Below, piece after piece: positions 1 through 7,410 of a stretch of DNA of 16,962 nucleotides (positions within the stretch are counted from its first letter, which is position 1; each line of letters starts with the position of its first letter). The translations under genes and the position numbers were made by a program. The DNA comes from Isotricha intestinalis (Eukaryota; Ciliophora; Litostomatea; Vestibuliferida; Isotrichidae), in the NCBI GenBank assembly GCA_023807065.1, contig JAJJLU010004190.1:1-16962 (forward strand), read 5' to 3'. The notes beneath the pieces are model-generated. The model had not been told where the DNA came from, did not search any database, and saw nothing but the letters and a program-made list of their open reading frames with translations.

Positions 1-975
1 TATATCTTTAATTTTTGAAGGTTGTTTATATGGAAATTTTGGACCTGATTATTCCATTTGAAAATGGGGTACTCCTAAGTTGCAGAATGAATTTTATTAT
101 TATGAGTTTCTATGCATTGAGCATTTTTTCATTATATTTCTGCCCACCATTTCTTTTGGATTGTTATCATCTTCTTTTTTATGCTCTTCCTTTTCTTTCA
201 TTTTTCTTTTAGTATTTTGATAAACAAAAAGCTATCATTTTTAATAAAAATATTTTTTACTTAATTCCTAAATTTATTCCTAGCCCTTTGACTGTCTTTT
301 GAATCTTGCTTTTCTTCAATATATTTTGGAAGTGTGTTTTGGGATAAATAAATATCATTATATTTATTATAATTTTTATAAATACCATATTAAACATATT
401 CCCCTTTAAATAAATTTTGTTTGCAGTTGATATCAATTTTTATGAAGTTATTTTTGTTACATATCTTTTCCAATTCGGAAATATCATTTTTTTTATTTTT
501 TACACTAGTAGCTTTACCAAATAATAATTCAAAATGAATATTATTTAGAAAATGTAAAATAATATAATTTTCTTTTTGATGAATTATTGAAATCAGCTAT
601 AAGTTCATACATAAAAGAAAGATTTAATCTATAGACTACTATTCTCATATTTAACAGTGATGCTGCTGTTTTTATTTCCATAAATCCTGCATGACATCCA
701 TCTTGTTTTGCATTTTCAATATATTCATTTAATTTTTGAATTTTTATCTTAATTTTTAAAGATCAATGTGGATTGGCTTCTTCATCATAAGTAAAAAAAT
801 CTTTTAATTCTTCTTTGTGATATTCAATATAATCTATAATTTTCTCTATAATTGTTATAATATGTTTCAATTCCATTCATTGTCATACTCAAAGGTCTGT
901 GAAAGCAATTTCCATTGTATAGATTTTTATATTTATTAATAAAACATGTGATATTAATTTTACAACATATTTGTC
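1..975 (-). pseudogene. Decayed OTU-protease gene, possibly part of a dead transposon
   Basis: Reading the minus strand from about 975 downwards shows an OTU-type (deubiquitinase-like) cysteine protease fold spread over three frames. The first piece (frame closing at 824-826) holds NGNCFHRPLS, matching the OTU catalytic-Cys motif DGNC(L/F)xR, with the Cys codon at 905-907. The second (about 858-541) reads IIDYIEYHKEELKDFF, then a TGA at 763-765, then DGCHAGFMEIKTAASLLN, which matches the conserved G-W-x-G-x-x-E-(I/L)-x-A-x-A-x-L-L-N region. The third (about 580-390) reads IILHFLNNIHFELLFGK, matching the catalytic-His motif, with the His codon at 534-536. Further stops are at 390-392 and 261-263. 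Left of 270, RARNKFRN, then after a stop VKNIFIKNDSFLF, then THNNKIHSA and KWNNQV resemble the zinc-binding stretch before a retroviral-type integrase core; that part is tentative. Motif order and spacing support real homology. At least two frameshifts and several stops make it a relic. It runs off the left edge. Confidence 0.6.
51..80 (+). repeat. Imperfect inverted-repeat copy A
   Basis: TTCCATTTGAAAATGGGG at 52-69, followed by TACTCCTAAGT, closely matches the reverse complement of 1224-1254: 17 of 18 bases agree over the first block, then a one-base length difference and further similarity. The core CCATTTGAAAATGG is itself nearly palindromic. It may be part of a dispersed repeat family or the end of a mobile element. 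Only two copies are visible here. Confidence 0.5.
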
Positions 976-1301
976 ATGCTCAAAAAAATATCTTTATCAA
1001 AATTTTGAATTCTTCTTTTTTTTATTAATTGGTTTATGTTCATTTATATTTTCCTTTTAATAGGTTTATAATCTTTATACATTTAATATTAAAAAAAATT
1101 TAAATTAATCATATATATTAAGGTAATATTTTTTTAATATTTATTACCTAATTTTTCATAATTAGAATAGAATTTCAAATTTGCTTAAAATTTAAAAAAT
1201 CTGGGAAACATTTATTGAAAATTACTTTGGGGGTACCCCCATCTTCAAATGGAACAAATACTTTTTTTCTCACATAAATACAAATAAAATTAATTTCTAA
1301 A
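976..1301. other. Gene-free AT-rich spacer
   Basis: Between the OTU relic and the next minus-strand remnant I see no credible reading frame. It contains homopolymer A/T runs and, at 1224-1254, repeat copy B with its GC-rich palindrome, which stands out sharply from the AT-rich surroundings. It may belong to the same decayed insertion as its neighbours. Confidence 0.4.
1224..1254 (-). repeat. Inverted-repeat copy B with 12-bp palindrome GGGGGTACCCCC
   Basis: On the minus strand this reads TTCCATTTGAAGATGGGG and then GTACCCCCAAAGT, the counterpart of the copy at 51-80 in opposite orientation. The perfect palindrome GGGGGTACCCCC occupies 1229-1240 and is by far the most GC-rich dozen bases of the intergenic DNA. 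Two inverted copies about 1.2 kb apart flanking a decayed coding region could be ends of an element or members of a small palindromic repeat family. Confidence 0.5.
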
Positions 1302-1585
1302 TTAGTTTCTATTTGGAGTTTTATCTAAATAAGTTAATTTATTTATAATATTGATATAATGGTCATGATCTAGCATTTTTAATATTAATTTTAAAATCAA
1401 CCTTTTTTTCACTACCTACTAATTATGGCTCCTTTTTGGTCAAAATAATTTCATTTGATTGTTTTGCATTTGTTCATACTGAGGATAAGGCTATTTCTGT
1501 ATTTAAATAAAAATTTTTAAATCTATTCATAAACTCTATCTAATTCATCATCAAAACAATATGAAAAAGAACTTTTTTGATTCAT
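1302..1585 (-). pseudogene. Decayed coding remnant, family uncertain
   Basis: An ATG at 1583-1585 opens MNQKSSFSYCFDDELDRVYE and hits TAG at 1523-1525. One frame over, reading continues as NRFKNFYLNTEIALSSV, a TGA at 1474-1476, TNAKQSNEIILTKKEP, a TAA, then EKKVDFKINIKNARS and a TGA at 1363-1365. A third frame gives LDHDHYINIINKLTYLDKT before the TAA at 1302-1304. Composition is balanced and protein-like, unlike the surrounding spacer, which suggests a once-functional gene broken by frameshifts. The opening DDELDRVYE and the overall pattern faintly recall START/Bet v1-like (SRPBCC) proteins, but I cannot establish this. It faces away from the AMPK beta gene. Confidence 0.35.
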
Positions 1586-1864
1586 TTTTTGTTAATAAAT
1601 ATTTTTTATTTTTTTATTTATTTAAAGTTTTATAAATTCATAAAAAATAAAAAATAAGATTTGTGATTAAATTTTTTTACATTTTTTACATATAATATAA
1701 TCTATTTAATTTGATTAATGAAAAAACTAAAAAATACTAAGTTTCAAAATAAAAATAAATAAAATCTAAATATCCAACCACTGAAAAATAAATTATTAAT
1801 CGTAAAAATAAAAGCATAAAATACTAAAAAATAATTTATTAATATATTATTCAAATAATAAACA

Positions 1865-2761
1865 ATGGGAAGTCAGCACAGTTCATCAAGTTCCTTAATT
1901 AAGAATAGTCCTAGTAAAAAAACTAAAAGAAAAAATTTAGAAAAAGATTTAGATTTCATTTCATCAAATTATTTAAATGACAAATCATCATATAAAGGAG
2001 TGAAAACAGATACAACATCATTCAATGATAATAGTGAAAAAAATGAAAATAATAATGATAATATATCAAATGAAATAAAAATTCCAACTTTATTTCAATG
2101 GAAAGAAGGGGGAAATAATATTGTTATTACTGGATCTTTTTGTGGTTGGTCAAGACAATTTTCTATGTTAAAAAATAAAAACAATAATTTTTATGAAGTA
2201 TTATTATATTTACCTAAAGGAGAATATCAATTTAAATTTATTGTTGATAATGTTTGGAAATGTTCTAATTATTATAAAACTGTGACTGATACAAATGGTA
2301 ATACTAATAATTATTTGGATAATACTATTGAATTTAATAAGAAAATTTTGGAAAAACAAAATAAAAAGATTATAAATGAGAAAAAAGGTAATTTTGATTT
2401 TAAAAATAAAAGTAATAATATTAACTTAGAAGAACAAATGAAAAAATATTATGGGATTTATTATCCTGAAAGAGATTTTTTAAATGTCGAACCACCAAAA
2501 TTACCTCAATCTTATTTTTCTCCTATTAATTTATGTAATTTTGGTAATATAGGAGAAAAAAAATTTGTTTATGATAAAATGAAAAATAATTTAATGAAAG
2601 TGTGTTACAAAGAAATTAAATCTCCATCTCATATTTATTTAAATCATATTTTTAGTAATTGTAAAGAAAGTGATAATTATATAAAAAGTAATATTACTAT
2701 TAGAGTAAGAAGTAAATTTACTAGTATAATATATTATAATCCAAAAGATCACTTTCATTAA
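1865..2761 (+). CDS. AMP-activated/SNF1 protein kinase beta subunit
   Basis: This 298-residue protein is the scaffold and carbohydrate-sensing subunit of AMPK/SNF1, the energy-stress kinase. The N-terminus MGSQHSSS fits the N-myristoylation rule (Gly2, Ser6), which in this family tethers the complex to membranes. Residues about 72-156 form a CBM48 glycogen-binding domain containing VITGSFCGWS and YLPKGEYQFKFIVDNVW. The sugar-contacting Trp95, Lys124, Trp131 and Asn148 appear to match rat beta-1 W100, K126, W133 and N150. Residues about 205-293 form the ASC domain that binds the alpha and gamma subunits, with PPKLPQSYF, HIYLNHIF and a basic end RVRSKFTSIIYYNP. The linker at 157-195 is Lys/Asn-rich. 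Length is close to that of animal beta subunits (about 270). The start is fixed by the myristoylation motif and an A-rich context (aaacaATGG). No intron is needed. The family call is firm. Confidence 0.9.
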   Translation: MGSQHSSSSSLIKNSPSKKTKRKNLEKDLDFISSNYLNDKSSYKGVKTDTTSFNDNSEKNENNNDNISNEIKIPTLFQWKEGGNNIVITGSFCGWSRQFSMLKNKNNNFYEVLLYLPKGEYQFKFIVDNVWKCSNYYKTVTDTNGNTNNYLDNTIEFNKKILEKQNKKIINEKKGNFDFKNKSNNINLEEQMKKYYGIYYPERDFLNVEPPKLPQSYFSPINLCNFGNIGEKKFVYDKMKNNLMKVCYKEIKSPSHIYLNHIFSNCKESDNYIKSNITIRVRSKFTSIIYYNPKDHFH

Positions 2762-2922
2762 AAGAATTATTTGTATCTAATTTTTTGATTCTTAATCAAT
2801 CAAATAAATCAAAATTTATTTGTGAGAATAATGTGCAATGATATATTATATATAAATATTTTTATTTCTATTATATAATTATTATTATTCTTAAAATAGA
2901 AAAATTTTTTAAAAAACATTAA

Positions 2923-4770
2923 ATGTCAAAAGTCTATAATTATAAATCAAAACTTCATTTTACAAAATTTAGAGAATTAGATGATTTTATTCAAAATTCA
3001 TTAGATAAATTTTTTTTTGTTGAACCTTGGAAAAAGTTATATGAAAATACAGGAATTTTTAGTAGGTATATTATAAGTAATAAATCTACAATTCCAGATT
3101 TGATAATTTTCAATAAAACTTTCAATAAAAATGATTGTTATGAAGGGGCTGATAGAAATTATTTTAATAAATTTCCAAGAATGAGATTTATTTTAAGACC
3201 AAGATATAAGCAATTTTATAATCCTTGTGATACAATTGGAAAAGATGAAAGCTTTTTCATTGGAAATAAAAATTTTAATTCAGAAAAAAGAGTCAGTGGA
3301 AAAAATAATAATTATAAAAATCAAAACAATAAATATATGAAACCTTTAAAAAAATATATTCCTGAAGGAGATTTTGAAGATGGCTTTATTTTAAGTAAAT
3401 TATCCCCTGATAATATATTTGAAACAAATAATAATCCAAATGATAATAATAATTTAAATGACAGGATTGATTTGAATAAAAATGAAGAAAAAAAAGAAGA
3501 AAAAGAAAATAAAAAAAATGAAACTATTGAATTCAATTTATTTAATAAAATCCCAGAAAAAAAATTAATATCTCAATCAAAAGTGAATGAAGAACAATAT
3601 GATGATGAAGAAGAACCAGAATGGGAAAATGATGATGTTAATAATTATACGACTAGAATAACTTTTCAAGAAATTCCAAAAGATTTAAAAGAAAAAGCAG
3701 AAAAAGAAATTGATAAAAGAGAAAAAGTAGATGTTTATAATAATAAAATATTACAGACTTTAAATGTAGATAATAAAATTGATAATAATGATAAAAATGA
3801 AACAGAAGAAATTTTAAAATTCGATGAGAATAAAAATGGTAATATATTTGAACAATTGGAAAGCTTTTTAAAATCAGATGAAAAAAAAACTGAAAATCAA
3901 AATGAAAACTTTAATAATGATTTCTTTGATAAATATAATAATAATTCTAATAATAATATTTTTAATAATAATTTTTCTTTTAATAGTAATTTCAATAAAA
4001 GTAAAAAAAAAAATAATTTGATGTATAATAATAACTTAAATGTAAATAATATAAATCAAAATTTACAATTACAAAATTTACAATTAAGATATCAAATACA
4101 ACAACAACAAGCTCAACAAGCACAATTGCAATTATATTTCTTACAACAACAACAATATTTAAATTATATACAAATGCAAAATTTACAAAATCAAATAAAA
4201 GGATTTTATATTCCAAATAATCAAAGAAATCCTATGATAAATATGAATATGAATATGAATTTTAGTTTAAATAATAATAATAATAATAGTAATATTGAAG
4301 GAGCTAATAATAATAATAATAAAATTAATTTTAATAATGAAGAAAATGAAGAAGAAGATCCTATGATGAATGATTTTACTACTGATAGTAAATATTATAA
4401 TCCAACTGTTTTTCTTGAAAATCCTGCTTTGATTGTTAAAAAAAATTTAATAGAAAAAAATTGGTTTTTAATGAGAGATGGTAAAATTTTAGGAAATTAT
4501 AATAGTGAAGAATTGTTATTTTTATTAGATGAAAAAATTAAAGAAGGTAATAGTTTTAATAATATTAGTATTTCTGATTATCAAACTGATGTAGTATTTC
4601 AACCTAAAATTTTATATGAAATTTTAAAAGAACATGTTTCTAAAATTAAAAAAAAATATTTAGAAAGTAAATTTTTAAATCAAGTTAATAATTCAAATAA
4701 TAATAGTAATATAAATAGTATGTCACCTTTTAATAATTTAAATGGAAATATTAATCAGTTATTTCATTAG
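2923..4770 (+). CDS. Asn/Gln-rich protein with C-terminal GYF-like domain (possible 4E-T/GIGYF-like mRNA regulator)
   Basis: This 615-residue protein is mostly low complexity. Residues 1-100 are ordered-looking and basic/aromatic (VEPWKKLYENTG, FPRMRFILRPRYKQFY). An acidic stretch at about 222-236 contains DEEEPEW, followed by TTRITFQEIPKDLKEKAEK. Residues about 335-375 are poly-Asn, 378-425 Gln/Leu-rich and possibly coiled coil, and 440-475 Asn/Met-rich. Residues about 510-570 (NWFLMRDGKILGNYNSEEL, then FQPKILYEIL) resemble a GYF domain: the opening W-x-x-x-D-G is kept, the usual GPF is GNY, and no clear GYF triplet is visible. GYF domains bind Pro-rich peptides. An EPEW motif at mid N-terminus is also seen in eIF4E-transporter-type proteins. 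A role in mRNA repression or P-bodies is therefore inferred, not shown. I found no canonical Y-x4-L-phi eIF4E site. The gene starts 161 bases after the AMPK beta stop and ends with TAG. Confidence 0.75.
   Translation: MSKVYNYKSKLHFTKFRELDDFIQNSLDKFFFVEPWKKLYENTGIFSRYIISNKSTIPDLIIFNKTFNKNDCYEGADRNYFNKFPRMRFILRPRYKQFYNPCDTIGKDESFFIGNKNFNSEKRVSGKNNNYKNQNNKYMKPLKKYIPEGDFEDGFILSKLSPDNIFETNNNPNDNNNLNDRIDLNKNEEKKEEKENKKNETIEFNLFNKIPEKKLISQSKVNEEQYDDEEEPEWENDDVNNYTTRITFQEIPKDLKEKAEKEIDKREKVDVYNNKILQTLNVDNKIDNNDKNETEEILKFDENKNGNIFEQLESFLKSDEKKTENQNENFNNDFFDKYNNNSNNNIFNNNFSFNSNFNKSKKKNNLMYNNNLNVNNINQNLQLQNLQLRYQIQQQQAQQAQLQLYFLQQQQYLNYIQMQNLQNQIKGFYIPNNQRNPMINMNMNMNFSLNNNNNNSNIEGANNNNNKINFNNEENEEEDPMMNDFTTDSKYYNPTVFLENPALIVKKNLIEKNWFLMRDGKILGNYNSEELLFLLDEKIKEGNSFNNISISDYQTDVVFQPKILYEILKEHVSKIKKKYLESKFLNQVNNSNNNSNINSMSPFNNLNGNINQLFH
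3930..4325 (+). repeat. AAT/CAA triplet-rich tract encoding Asn and Gln runs
   Basis: Within the GYF-like gene, AAT and CAA triplets dominate. Poly-AAT lies at about 4269-4287 and 4306-4320, CAA runs at about 4099-4155, and a hexamer repeat ATGAAT gives Met-Asn repeats at 4243-4260. The repeats keep frame with the protein, and such tracts are prone to length change by slippage. Similar but shorter Asn tracts occur in the other genes of the window. Confidence 0.7.
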
Positions 4771-5091
4771 TAAATATAATATAATTTTATCAATTGTATA
4801 AATTCCTCAAAAAAAATAATGATGTCAATCTTATAAATATTATAAATTAATTTTAGATGAATATGTAAAAACAAGATTAAATTTAAAAACCAAGTTTAAG
4901 AAATCAAAAATAAAAATATAAAATTTGATGAAATAACAAATTAAGGAAAAATTATAAATTTTTAATATATATAAATTATTGTAAATTTTTGATTTGAAAA
5001 TAATTACTTATTATAATCTTTTATGAAATTAAAAAAATTTAAAAATTTAAAAAAAAGACAAATAATATTTAATTAAAAAATAAAAAATTAA
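4771..5091. other. Intergenic spacer, 3' end of GYF-like gene and 5' region of next gene
   Basis: These 321 bases are almost entirely A/T, with oligo-A runs and an internal AAATTTAAAAATTTAAA pattern near 5035-5055. I see no reading frame, RNA gene or recognisable promoter element. By position it must hold the 3' end of one plus-strand transcript and the promoter of the next. Confidence 0.5.
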
Positions 5092-6669
5092 ATGAAAGCT
5101 AAATTACAAACTGAAAAAGATGAACAAACAAAAAATAATAATAATAAAAAACAAAAAGTTTCTAAAGCAAAAAAACATTTTCAAAAACTAAAATATACGC
5201 CTTTATTAACATCGACAGAAACAGAAAAAAATAATAATCAGCATAAGCATTTGTTCACAACAGCTTTACCAACAAGTGTAAAAAGAATAAACACTCAAGA
5301 ATCATATTATTCTAATTTTAATTGTAGAACAAATCAAAATTCAGAGACTTACTTAATTAAAAAAACAATTTCAAATAAAATTTTAATTAAAAATGGTGTA
5401 AATAATAAAAATCCAATAATGTTATCTAAAAATATAGAAAATAAAAAAAAAAGAAAACAAGTTTCTATTGATTTACAAAATAGATATTATAATATTGTGC
5501 ATAAAAATTATATGGATAATTCTAAAAAAGAAAAAGAGAAAAATGATAATTCCAATTCTAATATTAAAAAAAATTTAATGCTCAAAAGTTCAGACAGTAA
5601 GAAATCAAGTATAATAATCAAAGATAAAAATCAATCAGATAAAATTAAAAGTATTAAAGTAAATAAATTTATAAATAAGGAAAGAGAAAAAGAAAAAGAA
5701 ATTAAAAATAAGAATATTATAACAAAAAAAAGTTTATATGAAAGTAATAAAAAAACATTTGATAAAAAAATAATAGAAAAAGAAAAAAAAGAAAATGAAA
5801 ATTCTGAAATTTTAGATTCAATATATACTTTTAAAACATTATTAAATATAAATGAAAAGCAACAAAGAAAAATTTCTTCACCGGAGCAAATGGCAGAATT
5901 AAAAGAATTAAAATTAAAATTAAATTTTATTAAAAATATGAAAACCCATAATTCAAATATTTTACATACAGCAACAAGTTCATCAACTAAATTTAATATA
6001 ATAAGTGCAGATATGTTAGATTGTGAAAATGATAATTTTTCAATTTTTAATATAAAAGAAAAAGAAAATAATATTGAAGAAATTAACAATGAAATTATTA
6101 TATCTTCTAATCAAAGAATTCAAACTTATAAAATTTTATTAGATTGTATAAATAATAAATTTAAAGAAATAGAAGAATTAGTTGAAAAAGAAGATTCTAT
6201 TTCAAATAATAATTGTAATCATAATAAAATGAGTGAATTACATTCAAATATTGAATTTTCTCAAGATGATTTTTCTAAAAATTCTCAAACAACAATAATT
6301 AATTTAGATGATAAAAATGAATGTAGTTGTGATATTTTTGATGAAGAAATGAAAGAAAAATCAAATATTATTATTCCAAGTGGAAATGTTAATCAAAATT
6401 TAAATGATAATATTAATAAAGATTTTGAATTATTAACTAAAAGTATGACTAATAAAATTGATTCCTTAGAGCAAAATTCTATTAATTCAGAACTTTTGTT
6501 AAAAAATTTAAATGACTGTGAAAATACTGAATTAGTCTCTTTTATTTCTAATGGAATGTTTTCTTTATTTCAAAATAATAATAATATTCAAAGTAATCAA
6601 AGTATTATTGACATTAAAAATCAAAAAAATAATAATAATCTGAGTAATACAAAATGTAATATATTTTAG
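5092..6669 (+). CDS. Lys/Asn-rich hypothetical protein
   Basis: This 525-residue protein is not recognised. Residues 1-240 are strongly basic and disordered (poly-Lys/Asn, Ser-rich). Around 255-283 lies the motif SSPEQMAELKELKLKLNFI, a likely short helix or coiled coil. Residues about 341-367 (RIQTYKILLDCINNKFKEI) form an amphipathic helix-like block rich in Leu/Ile, followed by an acidic Asn/Ser-rich C-terminus. There is no signal peptide, membrane segment or catalytic motif. The basic-to-acidic charge layout and the two helical blocks suggest a scaffold, cytoskeletal or regulatory protein, but no function can be assigned. The start has an A-rich context (aaattaaATG) and the reading frame is open throughout, with codon use like the neighbours, so the gene is probably real. 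It converges on MON2 across a 741-base gap. Confidence 0.75.
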   Translation: MKAKLQTEKDEQTKNNNNKKQKVSKAKKHFQKLKYTPLLTSTETEKNNNQHKHLFTTALPTSVKRINTQESYYSNFNCRTNQNSETYLIKKTISNKILIKNGVNNKNPIMLSKNIENKKKRKQVSIDLQNRYYNIVHKNYMDNSKKEKEKNDNSNSNIKKNLMLKSSDSKKSSIIIKDKNQSDKIKSIKVNKFINKEREKEKEIKNKNIITKKSLYESNKKTFDKKIIEKEKKENENSEILDSIYTFKTLLNINEKQQRKISSPEQMAELKELKLKLNFIKNMKTHNSNILHTATSSSTKFNIISADMLDCENDNFSIFNIKEKENNIEEINNEIIISSNQRIQTYKILLDCINNKFKEIEELVEKEDSISNNNCNHNKMSELHSNIEFSQDDFSKNSQTTIINLDDKNECSCDIFDEEMKEKSNIIIPSGNVNQNLNDNINKDFELLTKSMTNKIDSLEQNSINSELLLKNLNDCENTELVSFISNGMFSLFQNNNNIQSNQSIIDIKNQKNNNNLSNTKCNIF

Positions 6670-7410
6670 TTTTTTGGTAAATTATTTTATAGTATGTTTT
6701 ATATGAATTAATATAAATATTATTTTTATATTAATAATAAAAATCTTTTATATTATTTAATTTATATTAGTTTATTATCTTTTTTTTTAACATAATTATA
6801 AATTTTTCCAGTTTTATTTTGTGATAAATCATAAAATAAAATTAATTAATATAAATTAAATCAATGATTTATTTTTATTATTGATGTTAATTCAACAAAT
6901 ATTTATAATATAAAAATAAATATCCAAATTTTTTGCCTGTTTAGAAAAATAAATAAAAAATATTTATTTTTCAATGAGTAAAAATATGAATTCATTCCAA
7001 TTATTGTTTTTTATTTTTGCATTTAGTAGAACTATTTGAATTAAATCAAAATTTTGTTGAGATTGTTAATTTTTATTTTCTCAATTATTTTTAATATTTC
7101 TATTATTCGTATAATTTACATTAATATATTTTATAATTGAATTTTTTAGATTTTCGAGTAATAATTTTATTTATTAAATTAGTATGATTGTTATTCTTTG
7201 TAATTCCTTGTGATGATGATGATTTTTCAAAAAGGTATTTTATATATTTTAATTAATTATTTAAATTTTTAAAAAAATTTGATAATATTTTTATAACTAA
7301 TAAATATAAATAAATTTTTTATTATTTTAAATTAAATAAATATTTCAAATATTTGTCTAAAATACAATTTTTATTTAAATAATAAGTAAGATAAAAACAC
7401 TTTTTTCTAA
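6670..7410. other. Convergent intergenic region
   Basis: This gap lies between the tail-to-tail ends of the hypothetical gene and MON2, so both 3' ends map here. The left part, to about 6960, shows only A/T-rich spacer. The right-centre part carries the possible minus-strand coding remnant described separately, including a GAT repeat at 7211-7222. No tRNA or other RNA gene is evident. Confidence 0.5.
6964..7257 (-). pseudogene. Possible decayed minus-strand coding fragment
   Basis: From about 7254 the minus strand is open for roughly 43 codons (KYLFEKSSSSQGITKNNN, then NLINKIITRKSKKFNYKIY) to a TAA at 7121-7123. In the adjacent frame it continues VNYTNNRNIKNN, a TGA, ENKN, a TAA, then SQQNFDLIQIVLLNAKI and NNNWNEFIFLLIEK to the TAA at 6964-6966. 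There is no ATG at the front. The amino-acid mix resembles neighbouring genes more than random AT-rich DNA, but the evidence is only compositional. It lies downstream of MON2 on the same strand and could be a fragment of a lost gene. Family unknown. Confidence 0.25.

Noticed and set aside
15..212. Plus-strand 65-codon open frame with hydrophobic product
   Set aside because: It lies opposite the protein-like minus-strand relic. Its Phe/Leu/Ser-rich product is what the complement of Lys/Glu/Arg codons gives.
2935..2961. Canonical eIF4E-binding motif at the start of the GYF-like protein
   Set aside because: YNYKSKLHF looks similar, but the spacing between Tyr and Leu is one residue too long for Y-x4-L-phi, so I do not claim it.
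3321..4216. Minus-strand open frames at 3321-3536 and 3992-4216
   Set aside because: They are antisense shadows of the Asn/Lys/Gln-rich parts of the GYF-like gene, with no independent coding signature.
5631..6089. 152-codon minus-strand frame that looks like a multi-pass membrane protein
   Set aside because: It is the complement of the Lys/Glu/Asn-rich hypothetical gene. AAA and GAA become TTT and TTC, producing a false Phe/Ser/Leu-rich membrane-like sequence.
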